NCBI GenBank assembly: GCA_025057995.1
Contig: JANXEW010000002.1
Span: forward strand, 124,001 to 188,000
Length of the DNA stretch: 64,000 nucleotides
Source: Thermofilaceae archaeon
Lineage (GTDB): Archaea; Thermoproteota; Thermoprotei; Thermofilales; Thermofilaceae
Reading direction: 5' to 3'
Part shown: one piece after another, positions 32,496-42,371 of the stretch
Position numbering within the stretch: the first letter of the stretch is position 1
Layout: every line of letters starts with the position of its first letter
Made by a program: the position numbers and the translations under genes
Notes under the pieces: generated by a model
What the model was told of the DNA's origin: nothing
The model's database searches: none
What the model saw: only the letters and a program-made list of their open reading frames with translations

Positions 32496-33631
32496 CCCAC
32501 TAAGTATTTCCTGAGATCTAATGTAGGTACTGTCACCGCCAGCGGGATTGGTAGAATCCCTAGAGCCACTGCATGAAAGGCATAAGTAATAAGGTAAGAA
32601 TATTCGAGTTTATTGAGGACAGCTAATCCATGGCATCCAAGGGCTTCCAAAGACGTTGCAACTAAAAGGCTCAAAGCTATCCACTTTGTGACACGTCCCC
32701 CTCTAACGGCTGAGGCGGCAACCCAAGCGAGGGTAGTCACCAAATAAGCTCCAAGAATCAACAAAGGCTTTCCTAGCCACTGGATATACACTACATGGGT
32801 GAATACTGTTCTAACAACTGCAAGTCCTCCGGTTAGTGTTAGAAGCAGTGAAAGCGCTATAACCCTTTTCCCTACAAGGGCTGATATTCCCGTTAAAAGA
32901 ACCCCAGCTACAAGCATCGAAGCGGCATAGAGTATAGTGGTCAACTCTTTAAGCCACGCTACCTGTTTATTAATATACAGCTCCGGGTTCCCTACGGACC
33001 AGAGGCTGATTATACTATATAATGTAAATAGAAATGCTGTTAATTCTCCACTTCTCTTTACTAACCAGCTTCGACTCAAATGTTTATGAACCTTTTGACC
33101 AACACTTTGAGCTGTTAGGCCAAACAGTAAAAAGGGCGAGGAGGCACCTATAGAAAAAGCTACAGCGTTGACAATGGAACTGTGTGGATCTAAAGCTGCT
33201 TTGGCGACTAACGCAAGTACAGGTCCTGCTGCGCAAGGCGCAGCTAGCAACGCGAAGAAAACACCCAGTATAGCAGCTCCCAGAGTATCAAACCTAGTGA
33301 CATGAGGGGATAGTCTAGAAAAAAGGATTCCAATATCCTTGCTGGGTGTTAACTGTGCAACAGCTACAGCCAGGAAAATCGTAGCTACAATAATGGCTGT
33401 GTCTGAAGGAGATAATCCTAGCTGCGTGATGAGAACTTGTCCAGCTTTAGAAGCAATGTACGCGTAAGCTGTTAAACTACATGACAAAGATAAAGCAAAA
33501 GCCAATATTAGCCGAGACGAAGCAGTTGGTCTCCTGGTAATGTACGTCAAGTAAGCTGGAAGTACGGGAAAAAGGCATGGTGTGAAAGATACTAGAAGAC
33601 CTGCTGCCAGCATTGTCGCGAAATCTATCAC
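32483..33631 (-). CDS. CcdA/DsbD-like thiol-disulfide membrane transporter
   Basis: Polytopic membrane protein of 382 residues. The first ~200 residues match the CcdA/DsbD transmembrane core, with the paired redox cysteines in SFTPCLFPVLPAYL and AAPCAAGPVLALV. The C-terminal ~170 residues add further hydrophobic segments, longer than a minimal CcdA. It would carry electrons across the membrane to an extracytoplasmic thiol acceptor; no thioredoxin-fold partner is in the operon. GTG start, 5 bases after the upstream NEW3-like gene. Confidence 0.8.
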   Translation of the reverse strand: MIDFATMLAAGLLVSFTPCLFPVLPAYLTYITRRPTASSRLILAFALSLSCSLTAYAYIASKAGQVLITQLGLSPSDTAIIVATIFLAVAVAQLTPSKDIGILFSRLSPHVTRFDTLGAAILGVFFALLAAPCAAGPVLALVAKAALDPHSSIVNAVAFSIGASSPFLLFGLTAQSVGQKVHKHLSRSWLVKRSGELTAFLFTLYSIISLWSVGNPELYINKQVAWLKELTTILYAASMLVAGVLLTGISALVGKRVIALSLLLTLTGGLAVVRTVFTHVVYIQWLGKPLLILGAYLVTTLAWVAASAVRGGRVTKWIALSLLVATSLEALGCHGLAVLNKLEYSYLITYAFHAVALGILPIPLAVTVPTLDLRKYLVGHSR

Positions 33632-33636
33632 GTTTA

Positions 33637-35367
33637 TCAGCTTGCATCCCCCCGACCCTTCACCCTGCTCAAGAGAAATGCTGTTAATGCAAGTGCTACA
33701 ATAAGGAGCGAGATTACTACATAAAATAATCCTCCGCCTGTTCTTACGTTTAAAGCCAATATTCTTTCTATTTTTATTCCTCTGCTGCTCACCACAATCG
33801 GTATGAAGTAACGCCCAGGGGAAACTCTCTCGTCTACAACAACGGTCAAAGTCGACATTGTCCGCCCGCCCGGTGGCAAGTTCATGATCCTGGATGGTTC
33901 CGCCTCTACTCTAACCCCCTCTATGGGCTGTCCGGCCGTGTCAACAGCTACAAGGTCCAGAGGAATTTGTCCATCGTTTTCTAGTAGGAGCTGAACAACC
34001 GTCGAGGATCCTGCAGTGACCTCCACCTCCCAGTTCTGCGTTAAGATGTTTATGGAGGGTCTACCTAAGATGTTTATCCCCAGCTCTAGCACAGCGCTGC
34101 TATTGATGCCCTTCGCTCGTAAACTTAGAGATATGGCTGAGGGTGGAGTTGTGCGTGGCACATCTACCTGAAGTAACACCTTTTGTGATGTTCGAGGAGG
34201 AAGCCGGATTGCAGTTACTGTATTTCCTAATTCATCTTTGATGCTCCACGTAAAGCCTGAAGGCAACCCTGTTACCTCGAATATTGTCATAGACGTTTTC
34301 GTTCCCTCGTTAGATACTGTTACGGTCACTGCAGTACTCTCTCCAGGGTAAACGTTGACCACAGGGGTTGGGGTTTCCATAGTTAGGTAGTCGTAACCTG
34401 CTATAACGTTGATTGAAAGCGTAGATCTGGATGCTATGTCAAGGGCCTGTGCGCTTATCGTCACATCATATCTACCAGGCAATGCGCCCTCAGGGATGCG
34501 GATCAGCAGAGTTGCAGTTATCGTTTCACCAGGGTCGAGGCGTAGCGAGCTTGCTTCTACATTATCCACCATTAATAAAGCCTTCCAACCCCGAGGAGCT
34601 GTGATAGAGATATTTACGATACAAGCAACGGGAAGATTATTGCGAATTCTTACAGGCGTTTGTACAGTGCCGCCAGCGAACGAAGCTACTTCGGGGTAAA
34701 GCACCTGTGTAAACCCCCAATCCTTTGCCGTCGCTTCTACGATAACTGTTTGAATTTTGCTTATGTTCGCGTAGAGGAATCCCACAGTAATGTTGACTGG
34801 ACCCAGAGCGTTACCGGGAACGTGTATTCGCAACTTAAAAGTCCTACGCTGGCCTGGAGATAACATTATACTTTTTGCGACGAAACCGAGCTCACTTATT
34901 AACTCAGAGCTCCAACTAGGAGGTGCGTCAACTAATATTTTTACCTCCTCAAGAAAAGCCCCCGCGTTCTCTACGCTGAGTGGAAGCTCAACGGTATCTC
35001 CCTGGTTTATTACAATGTGCGTAGCGTCCGTTATCACTTTTATCGCGTATCCGAGCTTAAGGCGTCCAATGTTTATAGTTCCACCCGAAAGCAGGTCAAG
35101 CCGGAGAGTTATCTTCTCGTACCCTCTTTTGTACACTACGATCTCGTATGTTCCAGTGCTGGGTAGTGGAAAAGAGAAATAGCCGTTAGGTAGAGTTGAT
35201 GTAGAACCTATAAAGGAGCCAGACCTGTATGCCTCTACAATGACCCCCCCTAGGGGGATACCTTCAAAGTCCTCAACTACTCCGATCATCGTAACAACCT
35301 GTGCTTTACAAGTAGGAAGAAGAGCGAATACCATCATTGCGACGATAACCAGCAACGACATCTTCAC
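33637..35367 (-). CDS. Secreted, membrane-anchored beta-domain (NEW3-like) protein
   Basis: 576 residues: signal peptide (1-22), an N-terminal carboxypeptidase-regulatory-like module (VVEDFEGIPLGGVIVEAYRSG), three or four tandem Ig-like NEW3-type domains (repeated pattern LSPGQRRTFKLRIHVP, LDPGETITATLLIRIPEG, LPPRTSQKVLLQVDVP), and one C-terminal membrane helix (FYVVISLLIVALALTAFLL) with a short basic tail. It is therefore an extracellular stalk or adhesin. A TATA-like tacttaaactg lies 27 bases before the GTG start; an ATG at 35361 is the alternative. Confidence 0.78.
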   Translation of the reverse strand: MKMSLLVIVAMMVFALLPTCKAQVVTMIGVVEDFEGIPLGGVIVEAYRSGSFIGSTSTLPNGYFSFPLPSTGTYEIVVYKRGYEKITLRLDLLSGGTINIGRLKLGYAIKVITDATHIVINQGDTVELPLSVENAGAFLEEVKILVDAPPSWSSELISELGFVAKSIMLSPGQRRTFKLRIHVPGNALGPVNITVGFLYANISKIQTVIVEATAKDWGFTQVLYPEVASFAGGTVQTPVRIRNNLPVACIVNISITAPRGWKALLMVDNVEASSLRLDPGETITATLLIRIPEGALPGRYDVTISAQALDIASRSTLSINVIAGYDYLTMETPTPVVNVYPGESTAVTVTVSNEGTKTSMTIFEVTGLPSGFTWSIKDELGNTVTAIRLPPRTSQKVLLQVDVPRTTPPSAISLSLRAKGINSSAVLELGINILGRPSINILTQNWEVEVTAGSSTVVQLLLENDGQIPLDLVAVDTAGQPIEGVRVEAEPSRIMNLPPGGRTMSTLTVVVDERVSPGRYFIPIVVSSRGIKIERILALNVRTGGGLFYVVISLLIVALALTAFLLSRVKGRGDAS

Positions 35368-35399
35368 GTTACTGCCTACCTCGCAACAGTTTAAGTAGA

Positions 35400-36986
35400 T
35401 TATCGTTCCACATTATCGAGTGAGCTTAAAATATCTTTGAAAATCTTGTAATCTTCAAACACTCTAAGCCTCATCGGTAGTTTAACTTTACTCCAGGGAT
35501 GCTCCTCATCTAGCTTCAGTTCATTTACATACTTATCAACAGGAGTTTGCGTATACTCGACTGCTTTCCTCCACCCACCAAGCCCTCCCCCGTTTTCAGC
35601 CCATTCCAGGATTAGCTTTGTAAGCTCTCTCCCCCCTCTAGCAAGAACACATTGAACATATGCCCACGCCGGCTTAAAAAGTCTCACCTCTGCCGCATCA
35701 CCTACTTCCCTCCTTAGCTTTCTCATCTTACTTTTAATGCTGTCAGGCTTCTCCATACTAAACCATTGCATTGGAGTTTGCGGCTTAGGTACAAACACGT
35801 TAACGCTGAGTTTAAGCCTGTGTCTTCCTCGGTAGCCAGTTGCCTCTGAAAGCTCCTTAACCAGTCTAGCAATGCTTTCGATATCTTCTTTTTTCTCACC
35901 TGGTAATCCGATCATAAAATACAGCTTAAGAGACTTAAAACCAAGTTTAACTGCTTCTCTGCCAACTTCGATTAGCCGTTCCTTAAAAAACGGTTTTCCT
36001 ATTGCTAGCGACGTCCTGTAGCAAGTGGTCTCAGGCGCAAGAACTAAGGTTCGTTGTCCACTTTTAGCTAAGAGATACAATCTTTCGCTGTTGAGAGCGT
36101 CTAAGCGTAGGGAGGGGAATGAGAATTCATACTTTTCTGCTACGAACGTTTCTAGCAACTTATCGATTTCCCGGTGGTCAAGCAACGACAACGAGATTAA
36201 AGTCAGGTGACGGCTACCATTGCCTTCAAACCCCTTTTCAGCTAACCACGTAATATCTTCCACAGGCCGGTCGCGTTTTGGCGTAAAGATCCATCCCTCC
36301 ATACAGAAGCGACACCCTCTAACACAACCGCGGGAGACCTCTATCATCGTCGTTCTGCGCCACTCTCCATTAGCAGGCTGAAACTGTGCTGCTGGGTGAA
36401 AATCGAGATAAAGGTTATCCGAGTAGTTGAAAATAATTTCTTCTTCATCTTTACGCGAGGGAACGTAGAATCCAGCCTCTGGCTCCAGACTATCCAAGAA
36501 AGCTCGCTTATTATCATAGTATAGGAAAACTTTCTCCATCAACTCGGGCAGAGTGCTCTCTATTTCACCGACTACTAGTACGTCAGCGATTTCGCAGAGG
36601 GGCTCCGGGTTGGCAATAACAGGTGGTCCACCAACCACGACGACCTGTTTTCGTTTCTCAGCTAGCGGCGGAACACCGCCAGATTGTAGAAGCCTGACAA
36701 TGTTGACGTAGTCTGGCTCATAGTGAACTGAGAAAATTATTAACCTGAAATTCTTTAAAGGTTGACGGCTTTCTAAGCTTACTGGAGCCGGCTCTTCGCC
36801 CTTAATCTTTTTTAAAACGAATCTCTCAGCCATTATCTCATCGAAGGAATTAAGGTAAAAGTACAACATTTGAATCGATAAGCTCCTCACTGCAGCTTCA
36901 TAGAGGGAGGGGTAGGCTATAGCTACGCCTAGGCGTCCTTTCTTGTATGGTTTTCTGATAACGTTGATCTCATTTACATACTCCAT
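35400..36986 (-). CDS. B12-binding-type radical SAM protein
   Basis: 528 residues. The N-terminal ~190 residues resemble a cobalamin-binding domain (GPPVIANPEPLCEIADVLVVGE); the radical SAM motif CVRGCRFC (CxxxCxxC) is near residue 220, and GLPGEKKEDIESIARLVKEL belongs to the Elp3/MiaB-like fold. It resembles large uncharacterised radical SAM proteins of archaea; substrate unknown. The TATA-like cttataaaac (minus, about 37000-37010) sets a leaderless ATG. Confidence 0.85.
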   Translation of the reverse strand: MEYVNEINVIRKPYKKGRLGVAIAYPSLYEAAVRSLSIQMLYFYLNSFDEIMAERFVLKKIKGEEPAPVSLESRQPLKNFRLIIFSVHYEPDYVNIVRLLQSGGVPPLAEKRKQVVVVGGPPVIANPEPLCEIADVLVVGEIESTLPELMEKVFLYYDNKRAFLDSLEPEAGFYVPSRKDEEEIIFNYSDNLYLDFHPAAQFQPANGEWRRTTMIEVSRGCVRGCRFCMEGWIFTPKRDRPVEDITWLAEKGFEGNGSRHLTLISLSLLDHREIDKLLETFVAEKYEFSFPSLRLDALNSERLYLLAKSGQRTLVLAPETTCYRTSLAIGKPFFKERLIEVGREAVKLGFKSLKLYFMIGLPGEKKEDIESIARLVKELSEATGYRGRHRLKLSVNVFVPKPQTPMQWFSMEKPDSIKSKMRKLRREVGDAAEVRLFKPAWAYVQCVLARGGRELTKLILEWAENGGGLGGWRKAVEYTQTPVDKYVNELKLDEEHPWSKVKLPMRLRVFEDYKIFKDILSSLDNVER

Positions 36987-37259
36987 GACTCTCGCCCTGT
37001 TTTATAAGTCGCTTCTCCCATTCTTAAGACCTTGTGTCGAAAGGCTTCTATTGCCAGAAGTCTTTCTAAATGCTTAGTTTCCTGTTGTTATCCTAGTGTC
37101 TTAAACCACTATATTTTCAATTACAACAGTGGCTTGGACTTCGTTTAAAGTTAGGACTCTGAAGGTGCAACTATAACGCTTGTCACGCGGAGGACGCTGG
37201 GGCTTTATTAAGGATCTGAGAAATGGGATACAATACATTGCGGCTTAAAGGGATTTCTT

Positions 37260-38258
37260 ATGCGCAACTGTTATAGTCCCCCCCTCTCTACAAGACCGGT
37301 GGAAAGCTTAGAGCTGGGTAAAATCGAGCTCTATCCTCTAGCCGATGAGAGCTTGGGGGTTCGTTCGATGGCACTCGGCGTTAGAACTCCTGATACGACC
37401 GTCCTGCTTGATGCTGGGGTATCACTGGCACCCCGACGTTTTGGACTACCTCCCCACCCCCAGGAGTTTAAAGCCGCTAGAGAGGCTCGGCGGAGGATCA
37501 TTGAGTTCGCCAGGCGTAGTGATATAATTACAGTCAGCCACTACCATTTAGACCACTATACTCCAAGTTTCACGAGCTACTATGAGTGGAGTGGGAGAGA
37601 TGCTTTTGAGCGTATTTATAGTGGGAAAACAGTTTTAGTTAAGAAACCTGATACAAGTATAAGTTTCAACCAGAGACGCCGGGCATCGGTACTCTTAAAG
37701 GAGTTAAAGGAACTCGGCTGCAAAGTGGTAAACGCAGATGGAACGACCGTTGTTCACGGTACAACGGTAATAAGTGCGTATACTTATTCACATGGTTTGG
37801 GAGAACCTATAGGCGAGGTTTTAGTGTTCTCTGTCAACTTCGAAAATAAAAGGATAGTTTATGCTCCGGATGTACAGGGTCCAATGATCGAGGCCGATGT
37901 TAAGAGAATAGTCTCACTCACCCCTTCACTTTTAATCGTAGGGGGTCCCCCACTCTATCTCGAAGGCTTTAAGATTGATAAAGAAAGTGTAGAGAAGGGC
38001 TTGGACAACCTAGCCTTACTTACTCTCGTGGCTAGAGTTGTTGTAAGTCATCATATGTTGCGTGAATTAAACTGGAGGAAAAGAGCCAGCGAAAAGGGGG
38101 TATGGGCCACGTCAACTTACGCTGAGATTATTGGCACAGGGGAACAGTTACTTGAAGCACAAAGGCGGAAGCTATTTGAAGAAGATCCCCCCTCGCCCGC
38201 TTTCTTCAGATGGTTAAACAAATTGAAACAGGGAGAGCTGGTACCACCTCCTTTTTGA
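37260..38258 (+). CDS. UPF0282-type metallo-beta-lactamase-fold protein
   Basis: 332 residues with LADESLGVRSMALGVRT, a characteristic UPF0282 N-terminus, and the metal-binding motif TVSHYHLDHYTPSF (HxHxDH type). VVVSHHMLRE near the C-terminus supplies a further histidine pair. Predicted hydrolase with unknown substrate. The exact start is uncertain: ATG 37260 or a GTG about 13 codons later. It is 45 bases upstream of serS. Confidence 0.82.
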   Translation: MRNCYSPPLSTRPVESLELGKIELYPLADESLGVRSMALGVRTPDTTVLLDAGVSLAPRRFGLPPHPQEFKAAREARRRIIEFARRSDIITVSHYHLDHYTPSFTSYYEWSGRDAFERIYSGKTVLVKKPDTSISFNQRRRASVLLKELKELGCKVVNADGTTVVHGTTVISAYTYSHGLGEPIGEVLVFSVNFENKRIVYAPDVQGPMIEADVKRIVSLTPSLLIVGGPPLYLEGFKIDKESVEKGLDNLALLTLVARVVVSHHMLRELNWRKRASEKGVWATSTYAEIIGTGEQLLEAQRRKLFEEDPPSPAFFRWLNKLKQGELVPPPF

Positions 38259-38303
38259 AACGGAAGGATTAAAGGGAGGTAGAAACAGGTCGCTTTGAGC
38301 GGG

Positions 38304-39671
38304 ATGTGGAGCATTTTGTACTATCTCAGGAATGACGCTGCAAAACTCAAGTGGTCTCAGAGGGTTCGAGGCTCCGACGAGGGGTTAGTGGATAAGGCCC
38401 TCGAGCTTGATACCGAATGGAGGCGCCTTAAGTCTCACATGGACAAACTTAGACATGAGAGAAATCAAATGGCAGCAAAAATTGGCAAAGCGTCGCTTAA
38501 TGAGCGAACGAAGTTGATAGAAGAGGCAAAACGCCTAGATCGAGAGCTGGAAGAAGCGGAGAAGAGGTTGACAGAAGTTGAAGAGGCTAGGGAACGCGTG
38601 CTCCTCTCTATACCTAACATTGTCCATGAGAGTGTTCCAGTAGGTACGAGTGACGAGGACAACGTTCCCATTAGGGTCTTCGGGAGACCAAAGGTTTGGA
38701 GGGGCTACCTTGAGAGTTTCCTTCAGCAGGTGAAGGGTTTCAACGTTGAGTATGAGTTGATAGATTGGAGACCTGTAGGACACGCCGACTTGAGTGAGGA
38801 ATCCGGCTTTGTGGACACGGTTAGGGCAAGCAAGGTAGCTGGAGCGCGGTTCTACTATATGTTCGATGACCTAGTGTGGTTAGATCTAGCGTTGGTAATG
38901 TGGGCGCTAGATATACTCTCAAGTAAGGGCTTCAAGATAGTTATACCTCCCTACATGCTACGTAGAAAACTTCTCGAAGGGGTGACTAGTTTCTCAGATT
39001 TCGAAGACATGATATACAAGGTGGAAGGCGAAGACCTCTACCTGGTAGCGACAGCTGAACACCCTCTGGCAGCCCTCCATTCAGGGGAGACTTTGCCGAA
39101 AGACGAGCTACCCTTACTTTATGCTGGCTTAAGCCCTTGCTTTAGGAAGGAGGCTGGAGCACATGGTAAGGATACCAAGGGGATATTCAGGGTTCACCAA
39201 TTTACCAAGGTTGAACAGTTCATCTATTGTCTCCCTGAAGAATCTTGGGAGTGGCATGAGACGCTCATTAGAAACGCGGAAGAAATGTTTCAGAAGCTAG
39301 AAATTCCGTACAGAGTCGTGAACGTTTGCTCAGGGGACTTAGGTGTCGTAGCGGCTAAAAAGTACGACCTTGAAGCTTGGATGCCGGCTCAAGGCAAGTT
39401 TAGGGAGATGGTGTCCTGCAGCAACACTACAGACTACCAGTCCTACAGGCTAGGGGTGAGGTACGCTAGGGCGCGCGGGGCACCAGCTGAGGGCTACGTC
39501 CATACTCTCAACTCAACGGCTATAGCTACTTCAAGGACCATTACAGCGATCCTGGAGAACAACCAGGAGCCCGATGGAGTCGTTAGAATACCGAAGATAC
39601 TTAAAAAGTATCTCGAGCTCTTTGAGAAAGCTCCTAAAGATCATATAGAACCTAGGAAAGTTAAAAGTTGA
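38304..39671 (+). CDS. serS: Seryl-tRNA synthetase
   Basis: Charges tRNA-Ser. It is the standard, not the methanogenic, type: an N-terminal two-helix coiled-coil arm (residues 20-110, ERNQMAAKIGKASLNERTK) and a class II core with motif 2 CFRKEAGAHGKDTKGIFRVHQF and motif 3 STAIATSRTITAILENNQ. ATG 38304 (MWSILYYLRND) matches the family N-terminus; the TTG at 38295 is less likely. About 455 residues. Its tRNA substrate is encoded at 18.9 kb. Confidence 0.96.
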   Translation: MWSILYYLRNDAAKLKWSQRVRGSDEGLVDKALELDTEWRRLKSHMDKLRHERNQMAAKIGKASLNERTKLIEEAKRLDRELEEAEKRLTEVEEARERVLLSIPNIVHESVPVGTSDEDNVPIRVFGRPKVWRGYLESFLQQVKGFNVEYELIDWRPVGHADLSEESGFVDTVRASKVAGARFYYMFDDLVWLDLALVMWALDILSSKGFKIVIPPYMLRRKLLEGVTSFSDFEDMIYKVEGEDLYLVATAEHPLAALHSGETLPKDELPLLYAGLSPCFRKEAGAHGKDTKGIFRVHQFTKVEQFIYCLPEESWEWHETLIRNAEEMFQKLEIPYRVVNVCSGDLGVVAAKKYDLEAWMPAQGKFREMVSCSNTTDYQSYRLGVRYARARGAPAEGYVHTLNSTAIATSRTITAILENNQEPDGVVRIPKILKKYLELFEKAPKDHIEPRKVKS

Positions 39672-39719
39672 TAAAGATCAAGAAAGGAACAGTTACTTTT
39701 TAGTAAATGTTGTGAACAT

Positions 39720-40811
39720 TCATGGTAACTTTAACCCACGAAATTCCACCCACTCCCGCAGCTTACCCCCAATCACCACCGGCACTCTCCTGATCTCCCC
39801 GATGTTTCGTGCTCCTGTTAGGAAAAGGGCCCTGCGCAACCCTTCCATGACCCTCCTAACATAGTTTAGCACTCCCTCGTACCCTCCTTCGAACGCTGCA
39901 CGTAGAACTGGATAAGCGAAGCCGCAAGTATCCGCCCCCAACCTAAGAGCCTTAGCTGCGTCAATACCGTTCCTTAACCCTCCTGTCGCCACAATCGCGA
40001 GTTTCCCCGAGGCGTTCCTCACTTCAATTATGCTGGCCGCAGTCGGTATACCCCATTCTGCGAAATCTTCAGATAGTCGCAGAAGCATGCGATCCCCCTT
40101 AGCGAGAGCGCGCGCCCCTTCGATGCGAGCAAATGATGTTCCACCCGCTCCGCCAACATCGACACCGTAAATCCCCATAGTAGCCAAGATTTCGGCAACC
40201 TCCCTGCTTACACCAGCCCCCGTCTCCTTTACTATGACGGGAACGGGAGACTGTTTAACCAGAAGCTCAAGTTGCTTAATGAGCCCAGCGTACTTAGCTT
40301 CCCCCTCAATCTGTAGAGCCTCTTGCAGAGGATTGAGATGTACTGCTATCGCGTCCGCGTCCACCATGTCAACGAGGACTCCCATTGTATCAGAGCTCAA
40401 CCCCTCTACCAGCTGGCTTGCTCCTATGTTCGCTATTACCGGAACACTAACAGCCACCTCGCGTACGATGCTAAACGTCTCCATCACCTCAGGAGCCTCT
40501 AAGGCTACTCTCTGGCTTCCCACGCCGAGCGCCACACCCAGTTCTTCCGCCGCCATCGCGAACATCTTGTTGAGCTTTTTCGCTAGGTTGGTGCCCCCGG
40601 TCATACCAGCTATCAGCAGGGGGGCTCGCAGCTTAAAACCTAGAAACTCGGAGGTGAGTGAAACTTGTGAAAGGTCTATCTCTGGTAAGGCATTATGAAC
40701 TAACTCTACACATTCTAGCCAAGTAGTCTTCGATGCAAACTGAGAATCCGGTTGCAACGAGTAGAAAATGTGATCATCTTTCCTAGGCGCATGTCTTGAA
40801 CCCTTACTCAC
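39720..40811 (-). CDS. fni: Type 2 isopentenyl-diphosphate isomerase
   Basis: FMN- and NADPH-dependent IPP/DMAPP isomerase of the archaeal isoprenoid pathway for ether lipids. 363 residues with R-KDDHI near the N-terminus, PLLIAGMTGGTN, ALGVGSQRVAL, VIVKETGAGVSREVA and GGAGGTSFARIE. The GTG start is 3 bases after the memo stop region begins; it is part of the order phosphoesterase/rps2/memo/fni, a common archaeal arrangement. Confidence 0.96.
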   Translation of the reverse strand: MSKGSRHAPRKDDHIFYSLQPDSQFASKTTWLECVELVHNALPEIDLSQVSLTSEFLGFKLRAPLLIAGMTGGTNLAKKLNKMFAMAAEELGVALGVGSQRVALEAPEVMETFSIVREVAVSVPVIANIGASQLVEGLSSDTMGVLVDMVDADAIAVHLNPLQEALQIEGEAKYAGLIKQLELLVKQSPVPVIVKETGAGVSREVAEILATMGIYGVDVGGAGGTSFARIEGARALAKGDRMLLRLSEDFAEWGIPTAASIIEVRNASGKLAIVATGGLRNGIDAAKALRLGADTCGFAYPVLRAAFEGGYEGVLNYVRRVMEGLRRALFLTGARNIGEIRRVPVVIGGKLREWVEFRGLKLP

Positions 40812-40814
40812 TTC

Positions 40815-41663
40815 CTAACCCCTGTAGAATGCTATGCTAGCGTATCCCACCACTGACGAATAATCCCCGGTGACGTCGCCTGAATTAGCGTATTTTAGAA
40901 GCTTGGATGATGAGGGAGTCAAGTCTCTAGCAACAGTCACCAGCGTCATGATAGCTCCGATACCGCATGCTGAAACATCTTTCTCGATCACCACGTCATA
41001 GAAACCTCCATCATCCAACCTTAGAATGGCATCTATAGCAGCCTTGTCTTTTTCGACAGCCCTACTAGCCTCCTCGTAATGCGTAAAGTCACTGCTGGCG
41101 ATAACGTAAGCTTTCACCCCCATTTCTGTAAGCACTCTAGAGATCGAGTGTCCTAGCCTTCTTGAAACTTCAAGGTTCTGAAGGTACATCGATATTGGGA
41201 CTATCTTAACCCCTTCGCCAAACGTATATTGGAGGAAGGGTAGCTGAACCTCGAGGGAGTGTTCATACTTGTGCGCCCCCTCGTCAAAAGCTACGACCCC
41301 GCTCCACTCAACCAACCTCTTAGCCAGTTCCTTGTCTACTTCAAGAACCCCGAGAGGGGTTTCCCATGCATCAGCCTCGCTGATGGCGACAGGTAAACCT
41401 ATACCGTGATGATTAGGACCTAACAGTACAACAGTCTCAGGTATACCGCCGTTAGCTAACTCAAAGTAACCGTAGGCAGCAACGTAGCCGGAATAAACGT
41501 AGCCTGCATGAGGTGCTACTATGCCTATAACTTTCCCCGTGTAGCTTGGCGCGCGCGGTTTGCCTCCAGGCCCCTTCAAGAAAGCCTCGTCCAGTTGCTT
41601 TAAAAGACGTTCTCTGCCAGATTCATAGAAAAGGCCAGCCACAACAGGCCGCCTAACCTTCAT
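40815..41663 (-). CDS. MEMO1-family protein
   Basis: Archaeal MEMO-like protein (AmmeMemoRadiSam system B homologue), with a fold related to extradiol dioxygenases. Conserved pieces are VVAGLFYES, APHAGYVYSGYVA, LLGPNHHGIG, SSDFTHYEE and the late Cys in VSACGIGAI. About 282 residues from ATG 41663, which follows GGTG at good spacing; the track's TTG start is unlikely. Located between rps2 and fni, as in many archaea. The biochemical role in archaea is not established. Confidence 0.9.
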   Translation of the reverse strand: MKVRRPVVAGLFYESGRERLLKQLDEAFLKGPGGKPRAPSYTGKVIGIVAPHAGYVYSGYVAAYGYFELANGGIPETVVLLGPNHHGIGLPVAISEADAWETPLGVLEVDKELAKRLVEWSGVVAFDEGAHKYEHSLEVQLPFLQYTFGEGVKIVPISMYLQNLEVSRRLGHSISRVLTEMGVKAYVIASSDFTHYEEASRAVEKDKAAIDAILRLDDGGFYDVVIEKDVSACGIGAIMTLVTVARDLTPSSSKLLKYANSGDVTGDYSSVVGYASIAFYRG

Positions 41664-41676
41664 CACGGGCACCAAC

Positions 41677-42348
41677 CTATATTATCTCGCCCGTTAATAG
41701 AACTTTAGCTTCAAAGTCCTCAGGCGGTACTGGCAACTCACCCATCGGGGGTATTTCACCCCTCTCTCTCAATACTTGTCGGGCCAGTAACCAGTACAGG
41801 AGCGCTAGAGCCTTTCGACCGCGGTTGTTTGACGGGATCGCAAGGTCTATGAACTCCAGAGGGCTATCCGTGTCACAGAAAGCTACGACGGGTATACCTA
41901 TTTTCGCCGCCTCGCTTATAGGTTGAGTGTCTACACGAGGATCTGTCGCTATTAGTAAGCTAGCTTCAACGTAGCTTGAGAGCTTAGGGTTAGTTAAAGC
42001 TCCGGGCGGGAACCTACCTGTGATAGGTGTGCACCCGGTGAATGCGCAGAACCTCTGAACTGGTCTGAAACCATACTGCCTGGCGGAGACGACTACTACA
42101 CGAGACGGTTCGTAGCGGGAGATGAAGCGAGCGGCTATTCTCAGCCTCTTATCGGTCTCCTGTACATCGAGGAGGTATAGTCCATCTGGGCGGACGCCGT
42201 AAATGAAACGTTTCATGAGGGAACTCTTCATTCTAGTCCCTATCCTAACGCCGGCCGCAAGGTAAATCTCTAGGGGAATTAGTAGCTCGACTTCCTTCAA
42301 TTCTTCCCGTATTCGCGCTACATCTTTTGCTCTCTCCTCTTCAGCCAC
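41677..42348 (-). CDS. rps2: Small-subunit ribosomal protein S2 (uS2)
   Basis: 223 residues with the archaeal S2 pattern LAAGVRIGTRMKSSLMKRFIYGVRPDGLYLLDV, GRFPPGALTNP and VAFCDTDSPLEFIDLAIPSNNRGRKAL. The start is a GTG. A TATA-like gtttataagg (minus, around 42372-42380) lies about 28 bases upstream and overlaps the end of the phosphoesterase gene, so S2 can be expressed independently. Confidence 0.97.
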   Translation of the reverse strand: MAEEERAKDVARIREELKEVELLIPLEIYLAAGVRIGTRMKSSLMKRFIYGVRPDGLYLLDVQETDKRLRIAARFISRYEPSRVVVVSARQYGFRPVQRFCAFTGCTPITGRFPPGALTNPKLSSYVEASLLIATDPRVDTQPISEAAKIGIPVVAFCDTDSPLEFIDLAIPSNNRGRKALALLYWLLARQVLRERGEIPPMGELPVPPEDFEAKVLLTGEII

Positions 42349-42371
42349 GCTCAGCGCCTTAGTCTCTCACC

